Positions 35,646-44,882 of a DNA stretch of 64,000 nt are shown one piece after another. The stretch is from Hyphomicrobiales bacterium. GTDB taxonomy: Bacteria; Pseudomonadota; Alphaproteobacteria; Rhizobiales; Devosiaceae. A model generated the notes under the pieces. The model was not told the origin of the DNA. It did no database searches and worked only from the letters and a program-made list of their open reading frames with translations. Made by a program: the position numbers and the translations under genes. The number at the start of each line of letters is the position of its first letter. Positions within the stretch are counted from its first letter, which is position 1. The stretch is taken from positions 218,621 through 282,620 of the forward strand of contig JAIYDI010000029.1 of NCBI GenBank assembly GCA_027487555.1, given 5' to 3'.

Positions 35646-36578
35646 ATGGCCCCTCCGCTCGCGCTCGGGATCGATATCGGCGGCACGCGGCTCCGCGTCG
35701 CCCTGGTTGATCGCGCGGGCACGCTCGTTGCCCGGCGCGAGGTGCGCACAGCGGCGCAGGCCGGGCCCGCCGCGGTGGTAGAGCAGATCCACGTCCTCGC
35801 CGCCGAACTCATGGCCGGCCTGGCGCCTGGTAGCCTCGCCGGCGCGGGCGTCTCGTCGCCTGGGCCGCTCGACACGGTCAGCGGCATCGCGCTCGGCGTG
35901 CCGACGCTGGCGGGATGGGTGGATGTGCCGATCCGCCTGATGCTGTCCGATGCGCTGGGGCTGCCGGTCGTCATCGAGAACGATGGCATCGCCGCCGCGC
36001 ATGGCGAGTGGCGGTTTGGTGCGGGACGAGGGCTGCGGAGCCTCGTCTATGTAACGGTGAGCACCGGCGTCGGTGGCGGCGTGGTGGTCGATGGTCGCCT
36101 GTTGCACGGCCGGCGCGGCATGGCAGGGCATGTCGGCCATATGACGATCATCGCCGATGGCACGCAATGCCCCTGCGGCAATCGTGGCTGCTTCGAGGCC
36201 TATGGCTCGGGCACCGCCTTTGCCGGTCGTATCGCCGCCGAGGCGCCTCAACTCGGGATTTCCCCAGATACCGGCCCCGCTGAAATCCTCGCGCTGGCCC
36301 GCTCGGGCGATGCCTCGGCGCTCCGGCTTGTCGCCGAGCATGGCGATTATCTCGGCATTGGTTTTGCGAGCCTGCTGCATCTTTACAGCCCCGAAGCGAT
36401 CGTCGTTGGCGGCGGACTCGGCAGCGGGCTCGATCTGTTGCTGCCCGCCATTGCTGCGCGGATGCAGCGTAGCGCCATGCCAGCCTTCCGCGACGTGCCC
36501 GTCATCGGCGCGGGGCTGGGTGAGAATTCCGGGCTGGTGGGGGCCGCCGCGCTTGCCTTTACCCCGGATCCGGGCTGA
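35646..36578 (+). CDS. ROK family sugar kinase
   Basis: 310 residues. It has LGIDIGGTRLR, the catalytic END (111-113), and the zinc motif CPCGNRGC (Cys175, 177, 182) with His165. The ExGH Glu position is His162 (AGHVGH), so sugar contacts differ from glucokinase. No DNA-binding domain. It begins one base after the RPE-like stop. Phosphorylation of a ketose or aldose that the neighbouring epimerase then converts is the likely role. Confidence 0.9.
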   Translation: MAPPLALGIDIGGTRLRVALVDRAGTLVARREVRTAAQAGPAAVVEQIHVLAAELMAGLAPGSLAGAGVSSPGPLDTVSGIALGVPTLAGWVDVPIRLMLSDALGLPVVIENDGIAAAHGEWRFGAGRGLRSLVYVTVSTGVGGGVVVDGRLLHGRRGMAGHVGHMTIIADGTQCPCGNRGCFEAYGSGTAFAGRIAAEAPQLGISPDTGPAEILALARSGDASALRLVAEHGDYLGIGFASLLHLYSPEAIVVGGGLGSGLDLLLPAIAARMQRSAMPAFRDVPVIGAGLGENSGLVGAAALAFTPDPG

Positions 36579-36640
36579 CGTTCTTTCGGTGCCAGCAGCC
36601 GGAGCCAACCGGCGGGCGCCCTGATGAGGAGGATTTCGAG

Positions 36641-37375
36641 ATGGTGCGGCAACAGTCGCTTTCCGGCAAGGTGGCGCTCGTCACGGGCGCAAGTTCGGGT
36701 ATCGGGCGGGCCATCGCCCACGCGCTCGCCGCCGAAGGCGTGCGGCTGGCGCTGGTCGGCCGCTCGGCCGAGCGCCTCGATGCGGTCGCCAGCGCCATTG
36801 GCGGCGACGCACTGGTGCTGCCGGCGGACCTCGCGCAGGCCGGCGAAGTGGATCGCGTTGCACAGACAGCACTCGCCCGCTTCGGCCAGATCGACCTGTT
36901 GCTGCCCAATGCCGGGCTCTACATTCCCGGCGACGTGGCCGATGGCGATCCGGATGCGTGGGACCAGCTGCTCGCCGTCAATGTCAATTCGGTGTTCCGC
37001 CTCATCCGGGCGCTGCTGCCCACAATGATCGCGCGGGGGCAGGGCGATATCGTCGTCACCTCGTCGATTTCGGGCCACCAGGCCATCCAGTGGGAGCCGG
37101 TCTACTCGGCCTCGAAACACGCCATCCAGGCCTTCGTGCATGGGCTTCGCCGTCAGCTCGGGCCGAAGAACATCCGCGTCGGCGCCGTGGCGCCCGGCAT
37201 CGTGCTCAACGAACTCTGGGGCTATTCCGACCCCGCCCGCATTGCCGAAAAGGTAGCGGCGCGGGAAGGGCTCACCTCCGAGGATGTGGCCGATGCCGTG
37301 CTGTTCATGCTCACCCGCCCGGCCAATGTCACCATCCGCGATCTGGTCATCCTGCCGCAGAACCAGGACCTCTGA
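36641..37375 (+). CDS. SDR family oxidoreductase
   Basis: 244 residues. The classical short-chain dehydrogenase pattern is complete: TGASSGIG (cofactor), NAG in LLPNAGLYIP, a catalytic Ser in VTSSISG and YSASK. The C-terminus ends TIRDLVILPQNQDL, as in YdfG-type enzymes. It has its own GAGGAGG ribosome site and sits 62 bases after the ROK kinase, so it is probably the last gene of the operon. NAD(P)H-dependent; substrate unknown. Confidence 0.9.
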   Translation: MVRQQSLSGKVALVTGASSGIGRAIAHALAAEGVRLALVGRSAERLDAVASAIGGDALVLPADLAQAGEVDRVAQTALARFGQIDLLLPNAGLYIPGDVADGDPDAWDQLLAVNVNSVFRLIRALLPTMIARGQGDIVVTSSISGHQAIQWEPVYSASKHAIQAFVHGLRRQLGPKNIRVGAVAPGIVLNELWGYSDPARIAEKVAAREGLTSEDVADAVLFMLTRPANVTIRDLVILPQNQDL

Positions 37376-37380
37376 GCGGG

Positions 37381-37432
37381 TCGCGGTTTCGAACCGGAAA
37401 ACCGTTGCCACCCTTGCTCGAAGCGCTCTAGC
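37381..37432. repeat. Dispersed intergenic repeat, copy A
   Basis: The core TTTCGAACCGGAAAA followed by a CCTTGCTCGAAGCGCTC-type tail matches a second element at 38311-38358. Elements of this design (gaaccggaaaa ... ttgctggaagcgctc) are common between genes in Hyphomicrobiales genomes. Confidence 0.5.
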
Positions 37433-37507
37433 TAGCGCTCCGGGCGGCCTGAAACTTGCGGCGTGGCCGGCCCGTTGCTGCCGGTGCATCAGAGAAGGTG
37501 AGACACG

Positions 37508-37906
37508 ATGGACAAGAGCTTTCCCGTTACCCGGACCGATGCCGAGTGGCGCCAGCGCCTCAGCCCCGAGCAATATGCCATCATGCGGCGGCACGGCACC
37601 GAGGCCCCCGGCAGCTGCGCGCTGCTGTTCGAGAAGCGCCCCGGCACGTTCCATTGCGCCGGGTGCGATACGGCGCTGTTTGCGGGCAAGGTGAAGTTCG
37701 AGAGCGGCACAGGCTGGCCGAGCTTCAACGATCCGCTGCCCGGCGCGGTGGCGGTCGAAGTGGACCGCCGCTACGGCATGGTGCGCACCGAGGTGCATTG
37801 CGCCACCTGCGGCAGCCACCTGGGCCATGTGTTCGAGGATGGCCCGCCGCCGACCTTCCTGCGCTACTGCATCAACGGCATCGCGATGAGCTTCGTGCCG
37901 GAGTGA
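37508..37906 (+). CDS. msrB: Peptide-methionine (R)-S-oxide reductase MsrB
   Basis: 132 residues, standard length. Zinc ligands are in CAGC and CATC. The substrate loop is SGTGWPSF, and the catalytic Cys lies in RYCINGIAM. The enzyme reduces methionine-R-sulfoxide in oxidised proteins in the cytoplasm. GAAGGTGAG provides the ribosome site. Monocistronic in appearance, and convergent with a small exported protein. Confidence 0.95.
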   Translation: MDKSFPVTRTDAEWRQRLSPEQYAIMRRHGTEAPGSCALLFEKRPGTFHCAGCDTALFAGKVKFESGTGWPSFNDPLPGAVAVEVDRRYGMVRTEVHCATCGSHLGHVFEDGPPPTFLRYCINGIAMSFVPE

Positions 37907-37919
37907 GCCGGGGGGCAGG

Positions 37920-38228
37920 CTACTGGCAGCCGGAGGTGCCGGCGATCTGGTAGGTGGTCATCCCCACGCCCTCGGGCGGCTCGGCCACGAGCCACACTTT
38001 CAGGTCGCATTCCTGAGTTCGCACCAGCCATTCGTCGGCGCCATCCTTGCGGGTGCCGGTGTTTTCAACCGAGCGGATCGGCGCCTGCCCGAGCGCATCG
38101 GCCACCTCGGGGCTCGAGAGGATGGTGTCGATCTTTTCGCCTGAATCGTAAAAGGGCGAGAGCGCCGCGAGGGCAGGGGTGGCGCTGAGCGCGGCGAGGG
38201 CGGTGAGGGCGGCGATGGAAAGCTTCAT
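37920..38228 (-). CDS. Small exported protein of unknown function
   Basis: 102 residues from ATG 38228. The N-terminus MKLSIAALTALAALSATPALA is a clear signal peptide with cleavage after residue 21. The mature part has two cysteines (TQECDLKV and TSGCQ at the C-terminus) that may form a disulfide in the periplasm. I do not recognise a family. Confidence 0.7.
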   Translation of the reverse strand: MKLSIAALTALAALSATPALAALSPFYDSGEKIDTILSSPEVADALGQAPIRSVENTGTRKDGADEWLVRTQECDLKVWLVAEPPEGVGMTTYQIAGTSGCQ

Positions 38229-38804
38229 TTGGGTCTCGCTGGTACTTGCAGGCATTTAGGCCAATTCGAGCTTCTCCTGAAACAGCGAAATGGCCCAAGG
38301 CTTTGGTCCGGCGCGCTTCCGAACCGGAAAAGTGCCGCGCTTGCGCTGGACATGCTCCGGCCCGACACGCGACCAAGCCGAAGCGCCCGCCGGCCGAATG
38401 GCCTCGGGGTGCTCGGGATAGGAAGCGGGCCGGCGGGGCATCAGCCCGACGCGGTTAGTCCGCAGTGTGTGTGGGCGTTTGACACGCCGGCCGACCAGGA
38501 TTTTTGGCCTGACAATCGCACAGGCACCCGACGCATCGGACTGCCCACGAGGTTTTCACATGGCGGGATTGCGCCCGCCAGATGAGGTGCTCGCGGCAGC
38601 GGGGCCCTTTTGGGGCGCCATGCCGTACGATGGCGGCCCGGAAAGGGACGACTCCCCCTCCGCCCGATCTCCCCCCGCCGAACCGTTCGTCGCGACCCCG
38701 CTTCCCGCACGGTGAGATGGCGGGGAATATAATGCAGGTTTTGAGCGCGGGGATAAGTTTGGGCGATACCCAGTTGCGACCTCACCCTGAGCCAGTCTCC
38801 GGCG
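38229..38804. other. 576-base intergenic region with repeat and hairpins
   Basis: No convincing gene. It holds copy B of the dispersed repeat (38311-38358), a long hairpin CCCGCCGGCC (38386-38395) / GGCCGGCGGG (38428-38437), and a 7-bp hairpin TGGCGGG / CCCGCCA (38561-38580). The open frames here lack ribosome sites and codon bias. Confidence 0.6.
38311..38358. repeat. Dispersed intergenic repeat, copy B
   Basis: GCTTCCGAACCGGAAAAGT followed by GCTTGCGCTGGACATGCTC aligns with the element at 37381-37432: the same GAACCGGAAAA core and same-spaced tail. Confidence 0.5.
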
Positions 38805-39221
38805 TTACTTCACGCGGGCCAAGAGCGCCTTGATCGAGGTCTTGCCGCGCGGCAGCGAGAAGGGCACGTTGCCGCGCTTGGCGAGCCCGAACACATCGCC
38901 CGCCACCACGTCCTTCACTTCTTTTTCGAAGCCCGATGCGGTGGTGCATTCCCAGTTGGAGCCGCTCGCCCCGGTCATCGGGTTGTAGCTGTTGGGCGTG
39001 TACTTGAAGCAGAGCCTGTCGCCCTCGGCCTTCCAGCGGCCCGGCAGCACGATGCGGTTGCCCGGATACCAGAGCCAGTTCCGCCCCTTCGCGTCATAGT
39101 ACTCCACCTGCGAGCCATGGCCCGGTCCGTAGAAATAATAGGTCTTGTTCGCCAGCTTCGGCGCGGCGAAAGCCGTGGCGGTGAGGGCGAGGGTGACAAG
39201 GCCGGCGAGGACTAAACGCAT
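38805..39221 (-). CDS. Exported protein of unknown function
   Basis: 138 residues from ATG 39221. Signal peptide MRLVLAGLVTLALTATAFAA, then a mature domain rich in aromatic and glycine residues (TYYFYGPGHGSQVEYYDAKG, RWKAEGDRLCFKYTP, SNWECTT) with two cysteines, suggesting a small beta-rich periplasmic protein. Domain not identified. The earlier in-frame codons overlap the thermonuclease gene region and are not used. Confidence 0.7.
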   Translation of the reverse strand: MRLVLAGLVTLALTATAFAAPKLANKTYYFYGPGHGSQVEYYDAKGRNWLWYPGNRIVLPGRWKAEGDRLCFKYTPNSYNPMTGASGSNWECTTASGFEKEVKDVVAGDVFGLAKRGNVPFSLPRGKTSIKALLARVK

Positions 39222-39315
39222 AATGGGCTCAATGTTCTGGAAGGCCTGCTGACTGTCGCATGGGTGGCGTGACGCAGGCGTGACGGCGTCTGTGGTCCCA
39301 GCAGTGCGGCGCAAC

Positions 39316-39855
39316 TCAGGTTTCGCTCGACGGCCGGAGCTTGCCGCGTTGGCGGGCCTCGGCGCGCCAGAGCCTGCGGCGGGCGTCGGCAGGTTCGAGA
39401 TGCCGGTATTTGCCGCCCGAGAATTTGGGCCAGTCGAGGGCGTGGCCGGAGCGGACCAGCTCAGCGGCGAGGTCGCGGCCGTCGGGGAGGAAGCATTCGG
39501 CGACGACGCGATCATAGGACAGTTCTGGCCGGATCCGGGCTGTGATCGTCTGGCCCTTGCATAGGGCGACCAGTGCCCATTTCGCGCGCTCGCCCCAAGG
39601 GTGATCGAGTTCGGGCGCATCGATGCCGGCGAGCCGCAACCGTGTCTCCCCGATCACGATGGTATCGCCATCGATGACCCAGCACTTGCCCTGCAGCACG
39701 GTGATCGTCTGGGGCGATGGCTCGGGTAGAGTTGGCGGCAGTGGATAAGAGACGGGCGCCCTATCATAGAGGGGCGGCTCCGAGCGCACTGGTGGCGGCG
39801 CGGGCCTTCTCCTCGGAGCGGAGAAAAGCCGCAGCAGTATTCGAAACAGCCTCAT
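39316..39855 (-). CDS. Thermonuclease (SNase-like) family protein
   Basis: 179 residues. A basic, proline-rich N-terminal segment (RRRPAPPPVR) precedes an SNase/OB fold: VIDGDTIVI, LRLAGIDAPE, and RVVAECFLPDGRDLAAELVRSGHA. Calcium-site Asp and catalytic Arg positions are recognisable. The hydrophobic MRLFRILLRLF start may anchor the protein rather than export it. Nuclease activity is inferred from the fold. Confidence 0.85.
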   Translation of the reverse strand: MRLFRILLRLFSAPRRRPAPPPVRSEPPLYDRAPVSYPLPPTLPEPSPQTITVLQGKCWVIDGDTIVIGETRLRLAGIDAPELDHPWGERAKWALVALCKGQTITARIRPELSYDRVVAECFLPDGRDLAAELVRSGHALDWPKFSGGKYRHLEPADARRRLWRAEARQRGKLRPSSET

Positions 39856-40050
39856 GGTCCCCCCAAGGCGCGGCATGCATCGGTAGCGCGTCCAAAACCG
39901 ACGCGGGTTCAGAGCTTTACGGAAAATGTCGGGCGAGGAAAGGGGGCGAGCTCCGCGTTTAATCTAGTTGGCCGAAGACTGGACGAAGGGCCAGGCCCGA
40001 CAGTTGTAGCCTCCGCATTTCGATGCTGGCATTGCGCCAACTGGCTACGC

Positions 40051-41100
40051 TTAGCCCCCCTGCATGAATATTTTAGCGGCGTTTCTGCCAAGCGTTCTGC
40101 CCAACGAAAAGTCCGGCAGAGCGTCGCCCAAGCGATCTTTCGGCAACTCAAAGCCGTACCCCACCCGGCGACGAAGTATTTCGGATGCTCGCCTCGGAGT
40201 AATGTTGTCATGGTCACCCAGTCGTTCAACACGGCGCCGGTCAAGCCAGTCTCCGCATATTTCAAGGTTCCCGTTAGCAAATATAGCAACGCTGAAGTCA
40301 ATATATGCATCTATCAATTTTGCTGACGCGCGGATTGTAGATGACAGGTATTTATCCCAATTCGAAAAGTCATCGATTGAGGGGTGTGTGGTGTTTCGCA
40401 CCGATTCGCACAAACGGCGCACTGACTTCAGATGGCTCTCGATGTGATCGATAGCCGCCGCGCCATCTACGGAGGGCAGGCTAATTATAATATTCGTAAG
40501 CGAAAATGCGCGGCCCGAAACCCCTGCATGTTGCGCAGATTGGGACGCAAAAACATCTTTAGTCTCAATTAACTTGCCCCGATTCTTGATAATTGCAGAA
40601 ATTAGTTCTTCTGTCATAGATTCATGATGTGTCTTGAGCGCTCGCCATGCGTCAGCCAGCCCCCTCACTAGGTGGTCGTTGAGTTCAAGCCATTTGGTAG
40701 TGCGGCCTATGTGGTCCCTGATCCATCGACCTCGATATTCTTCATTCGCGCGCTCAATGTTGGATTCCTGCAAGGTTTCCATCTTGCTCCATATGTCTGC
40801 ACCAAAGTATTCCTTTGCGCACGCCGAGCCAAACAAGATGGCAGTTCCATCTGGTAACGCTCCAACCATACCCAAATTGTGACGATGCGCTCCGCAGAGG
40901 TGGCAGAAAACTTTCTCGCCTTTTACTTTGTAGTAACTCTGCGGCGTCACGTGAAATGTGCTGACTTCTATCCGCTCCAACGGCGCCATATTGGGCACTG
41001 TGTAGGGGGAGTCGATCAGAAGGCCTTTTTCGCGCAGGTAATTTGTTGCGCCGCTAAGGTAATCGTTGCCGTCCGGTTCATAGGTGGTCACTGGATTCAC
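40051..41100 (-). CDS. Orphan protein with CxxC/Cys motif, AT-rich gene
   Basis: 349 residues from GTG 41100; the frame stays open to 41217, so the start is uncertain. The N-terminal part has FCHLCGAHRHN and then GSACAKEYFG, a possible zinc-binding fold. The rest is helical (SNIERANEEYR, DHIESHLKSVRRLCESVRN). No family recognised. The gene is visibly richer in A and T, with ATT, AAT and TCA codons that neighbours avoid, which points to recent acquisition. It lies directly downstream of nrdJ in the same orientation, separated by a perfect hairpin. Confidence 0.65.
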   Translation of the reverse strand: MNPVTTYEPDGNDYLSGATNYLREKGLLIDSPYTVPNMAPLERIEVSTFHVTPQSYYKVKGEKVFCHLCGAHRHNLGMVGALPDGTAILFGSACAKEYFGADIWSKMETLQESNIERANEEYRGRWIRDHIGRTTKWLELNDHLVRGLADAWRALKTHHESMTEELISAIIKNRGKLIETKDVFASQSAQHAGVSGRAFSLTNIIISLPSVDGAAAIDHIESHLKSVRRLCESVRNTTHPSIDDFSNWDKYLSSTIRASAKLIDAYIDFSVAIFANGNLEICGDWLDRRRVERLGDHDNITPRRASEILRRRVGYGFELPKDRLGDALPDFSLGRTLGRNAAKIFMQGG

Positions 41101-41121
41101 CGTTTGTTCTTGCGGACACTT

Positions 41122-41145
41122 ATCTCGGAGCTTGCGCTCCGAGAT
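41122..41145. terminator. Perfect 10-bp hairpin between nrdJ and the orphan gene
   Basis: ATCTCGGAGC (41122-41131) and GCTCCGAGAT (41136-41145) flank a TTGC loop, 36 bases past the nrdJ stop. On the minus strand no T-run follows; on the plus strand TTGTTT follows. It could be an nrdJ terminator of weak type or a protective 3' structure. Confidence 0.45.
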
Positions 41146-41180
41146 TTGTTTAGTTCTCAACCGGTAAGGCCCTTCTCGCC

Positions 41181-44100
41181 TCAACTGCACCCCGTCGTCG
41201 TGCCGCAATCCTCGCACACCATGCAGTGGCCGGAGACCTTCATCCGCATCGAATTACAGTTGCTGCACTGGTCGCCCGTATAGCCCTGGAGCTGGGCCTG
41301 CGTGCGGCGCTGGCTCAAGTCCGACGAGGGCGGCGGGCTCGGGATCGGGTGCAGTTCGCCCGCATTGAACGCCGCAGGCGCAATATCCACCTTGAGCGCG
41401 GTTGCGGCACGCAGCGCCGTCACCGTCGAGGTCGACGCGCCCATCGCCGGCACATAGGAGGGCGAGGCGAGGCCGCCCGGCACCAGCATCAGGTTCTGGT
41501 CCTTCATTTTGCCGCGCGTCATGCCGCGGGAAACGAGGTTCTGCGCCGGAACCGGGGCAGGGCCCGGGCGCGTGCCTTCGCTGTCGCCCCGGCTCAGCGC
41601 CGTGGGGCTATCGGAATGCACATGCGCCAGATCTTCGCGGTCGAGATAGGAGACCGCCAGCTCGCGGAAGATATAGTCGAGGATCGAGGTCGCATTCTTG
41701 ATGCGATCATTACCCATCACCATGCCGGCCGGCTCGAAGCGGGTGAAGGTGAAGGCCTCGACATATTCATCGAGCGGCACGCCATATTGCAGGCCGAGTG
41801 AAATCGAGATGGCGAAATTGTTCATCATGGCGCGGAAGGCGGCGCCTTCCTTGTGCATATCGATGAAGATTTCACCCAGGCGCCCGTCGTCGAACTCGCC
41901 GGTGCGCAGATACACCTTGTGCCCGCCGACATTGGCCTTCTGCGTATAGCCCTTGCGGCGGTTGGGCAGCTTTTCGCGCTCGCGCGAGACACGCTCGACG
42001 ATCTTTTCGATGATGCGCTCGGTGACGACCGGCACGCGGGCGGCCGGGGCCGCGGCGAGCAGGGTGTCGACGTGATCTTCCTCGTCATCCTCGTCATCGG
42101 TCGAGAGCAGCGAGGAGTTGAGCGGCTGGCTGAGCTTTGAGCCATCGCGGTAGAGCGCGTTGGCCTTCAGCGCCAGGCGCCAGCTCAGCATATAGGCGTT
42201 CTTGCACTCATCGACGGTGGCGTCGTTCGGCATGTTGATGGTTTTGGAGATGGCGCCCGAAATGAAGGGCTGCGCCGCCGCCATCATCAGGATGTGGCTT
42301 TCCACCGACAGGTAGCGCTTGCCGATCTTGCCGCAGGGGTTGGCGCAATCGAACACCGGCAGGTGCTCGGCCTTCAGGTGCGGGGCGCCCTCGAGGGTCA
42401 TGGCGCCGCAGACATGGATGTTGGCGGCCTCGATATCCTTCTTCGCAAAGCCGAGGAACGGCAGCAGCTCGAAGGAGAAATCGTTCATCTGCGCTTCGGT
42501 GACGCCGAGCGACTTCAGGAAATCAACGCCCAGCGTCCACTGGTTGAAGACGAACTTGATGTCGAAAGCGGCCTTCAGCGCGCCATTGACGGCGGCGATC
42601 TTGTCGTCGGTGAAGCCCTTGGCGCGGAGCGTTCCGGGGTTGACGCCCGGCGCCTGGTTGAGATTGCCATGGCCGACGGCATAGGCCTCGATCTCGGCGA
42701 TCTGGCTTTCCGAATAGCCGAGCGTGCGCAGCGCCGGCGGCACGGCGTTGTTGATGATCTTGAAATAGCCGCCGCCCGCGAGCTTCTTGAACTTCACCAG
42801 CGCAAAGTCGGGCTCGATGCCGGTCGTGTCGCAATCCATCACGAGGCCGATGGTGCCGGTGGGGGCAATCACCGAGACCTGCGCATTGCGGTAGCCGTGC
42901 TTTTCACCGAGGCGCAGTGCATCGTCCCACACTGCCCTGGCGCGGGTGGCGAGCACCGGATCGGTGAGCGAGGCATGGTCGAGGGCGACGGGGGCGATCG
43001 ACAGGCCCTCATAGCCCTGCGCCTCGCCATACGCGGCGCGGCGATGGTTGCGCATGACGCGCAGCATGTGCTTGGCGTTGCGCTTGTAATCCTTGAAGGC
43101 ACCGAGTTCGCCTGCCATTTCGGCCGACGTGGCATAGGCGACGCCGGTCATCACCGCGGTAATGGCGCCGGCAATCGCCCGGCCTTCCTTGGAGTCGTAC
43201 GGAATGCCCGAGGTCATCAAGAGCCCGCCGATATTGGCGTAGCCGATGCCGAGCGTGCGGTATTCGAACGAGCGTTCGGCGATGGCGCGCGAGGGGAACT
43301 GCGCCATCATCACCGAGACTTCCAGCACCACCGTCCACAGCCGGCAGGTGTGTTCGAACGCGGCGACGTCGAAGCTCGAATCCGCATTGCGGTAGGGCAG
43401 GAGGTTGACCGAGGCGAGGTTGCACGCCGTGTCATCGAGGAACATGTATTCCGAGCACGGGTTCGACGCGGTGATCGGGCCGGCTTCGGGCGAAGTGTGC
43501 CACTCGTTGATGGTGGTGTGGTACTGGATGCCCGGATCGGCCGAGGCCCAGGCGGCATAGCCGATCTGCTCCCACAGGTCCTGCGCCTTCAGCGTCTTGG
43601 TGACCTTGCCGCCATTGCGGGCGGTGAGGTTCCAGTCGGCATCGGTTTCGACGGCCTTCAGGAACTCATCGGTGACGCGCACCGAGTTGTTGGAGTTCTG
43701 GCCGGAGACGGTGAGATAGGCCTCGGAATCCCAGTCGGTATCGTAGACGGGGAAATCGAGGTCGGTATAGCCCTGGCGGGCGAACTGGATGACGCGGCCG
43801 ACATAGTTCTCGGGCACGAGCGCCTTCTTGGCGTCCTTGACGGCGCGCTTCAGCGCCGGGTTCTTGCTCACATCGAAGCAATCATCGCCCGAGGCCTCGC
43901 AATTGACGCAGGCCTTCATGATGGTCTTCAAATGCTTCGAAACCACCTTTGACCCGGTGACGAGAGCGGCGACCTTCTGCTCCTCCTTCACCTTCCAGTT
44001 GATGTAGATCTCGATGTCCGGGTGGTCGATATCGACCACCACCATCTTCGCGGCGCGGCGGGTGGTGCCGCCCGACTTGATGGCGCCCGCGGCGCGGTCG

Positions 44101-44882
44101 CCGATCTTGAGGAAGCTCATCAGGCCCGAGGACTTGCCGCCGCCCGAGAGCTTTTCGCCCTCGCCGCGCAGCTTCGAGAAATTCGTGCCGGTGCCCGAGC
44201 CATATTTGAACAGGCGCGCCTCGCGGACCCACAGGTCCATGATGCCGTTGTCGTTCACCAGGTCGTCGCTGACACTCTGGATGAAGCAGGCATGCGGCTG
44301 CGGGTGCTCATAGGCGGATTTGGATTGCACCAGCTTGTGGCTGAAGGGATCGACATAGAAGTGCCCCTGGCCGGGGCCATCGATGCCATAGGCCCAGTGG
44401 AGCCCGGTGTTGAACCATTGCGGCGAATTCGGCGCCACTTTCTGCGTCGCCAGCATGAAGCACAGCTCGTCGAAGAAGGCGCGCGCGTCCGCCTCGGCGT
44501 TGAAATACTTGCCCTTCCAGCCCCAGTAGGTCCAGGTGCCGGCGAGGCGCTCGAAGACCTGGCGGCTGTCGATCTCGGACCCGAAGCGCTCGGCCTCGGG
44601 GAGCTTGGCCAGTGCCTTCTCGTCGGGCACGGAGCGCCACAGCCAGCTCGGCACATCGTTCTCCTCGACGCGCTTCAGCACCTTCGCGACGCCGGCCTTG
44701 CGGAAGTATTTCTGCGCCAGAATGTCGGCGGCCACCTGCGACCAGGTGGTGGGAACCTGAATGTCGTCGAGCTTGAAGACGACCTTGCCGTCGGGGTTGC
44801 GAATCTCGCTCGTCACCGAGCGGAATTCGATGCCGGCATAGGCGCTGGCATTGGCAGTGGTGTAACGGCGTTCGATGCGCAT
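41181..44882 (-). CDS. nrdJ: Vitamin B12-dependent (class II) ribonucleoside-diphosphate reductase
   Basis: 1233 residues, the long alphaproteobacterial NrdJ form. The active-site segment [23 protein letters not shown] carries the Cys/Glu/Asn radical residues, [15 protein letters not shown] follows, and the C-terminus has a zinc-ribbon-like run of CxxC pairs ([18 protein letters not shown]) used for re-reduction. The enzyme makes deoxyribonucleotides using adenosylcobalamin, independent of oxygen. ATG 44882 (MRIERRYTT) is the usual family start. Upstream lie two NrdR-like boxes. Confidence 0.95.
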   Translation of the reverse strand: MRIERRYTTANASAYAGIEFRSVTSEIRNPDGKVVFKLDDIQVPTTWSQVAADILAQKYFRKAGVAKVLKRVEENDVPSWLWRSVPDEKALAKLPEAERFGSEIDSRQVFERLAGTWTYWGWKGKYFNAEADARAFFDELCFMLATQKVAPNSPQWFNTGLHWAYGIDGPGQGHFYVDPFSHKLVQSKSAYEHPQPHACFIQSVSDDLVNDNGIMDLWVREARLFKYGSGTGTNFSKLRGEGEKLSGGGKSSGLMSFLKIGDRAAGAIKSGGTTRRAAKMVVVDIDHPDIEIYINWKVKEEQKVAALVTGSKVVSKHLKTIMKACVNCEASGDDCFDVSKNPALKRAVKDAKKALVPENYVGRVIQFARQGYTDLDFPVYDTDWDSEAYLTVSGQNSNNSVRVTDEFLKAVETDADWNLTARNGGKVTKTLKAQDLWEQIGYAAWASADPGIQYHTTINEWHTSPEAGPITASNPCSEYMFLDDTACNLASVNLLPYRNADSSFDVAAFEHTCRLWTVVLEVSVMMAQFPSRAIAERSFEYRTLGIGYANIGGLLMTSGIPYDSKEGRAIAGAITAVMTGVAYATSAEMAGELGAFKDYKRNAKHMLRVMRNHRRAAYGEAQGYEGLSIAPVALDHASLTDPVLATRARAVWDDALRLGEKHGYRNAQVSVIAPTGTIGLVMDCDTTGIEPDFALVKFKKLAGGGYFKIINNAVPPALRTLGYSESQIAEIEAYAVGHGNLNQAPGVNPGTLRAKGFTDDKIAAVNGALKAAFDIKFVFNQWTLGVDFLKSLGVTEAQMNDFSFELLPFLGFAKKDIEAANIHVCGAMTLEGAPHLKAEHLPVFDCANPCGKIGKRYLSVESHILMMAAAQPFISGAISKTINMPNDATVDECKNAYMLSWRLALKANALYRDGSKLSQPLNSSLLSTDDEDDEEDHVDTLLAAAPAARVPVVTERIIEKIVERVSREREKLPNRRKGYTQKANVGGHKVYLRTGEFDDGRLGEIFIDMHKEGAAFRAMMNNFAISISLGLQYGVPLDEYVEAFTFTRFEPAGMVMGNDRIKNATSILDYIFRELAVSYLDREDLAHVHSDSPTALSRGDSEGTRPGPAPVPAQNLVSRGMTRGKMKDQNLMLVPGGLASPSYVPAMGASTSTVTALRAATALKVDIAPAAFNAGELHPIPSPPPSSDLSQRRTQAQLQGYTGDQCSNCNSMRMKVSGHCMVCEDCGTTTGCS

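Noticed and set aside
38467..38715. Short plus-strand ORF in the 38 kb gap
   Set aside because: No ribosome site, low-complexity composition and it crosses hairpin DNA; not supported as a gene.
42294..43952. Long plus-strand open frame opposite nrdJ
   Set aside because: It is antisense to highly conserved NrdJ sequence, has no ribosome site and no recognisable domain; a GC-rich shadow frame. The same applies to long frames antisense to accC (50590-52215), the hydantoinase A gene (2946-4241) and the sugar-binding protein gene (13944-15284).
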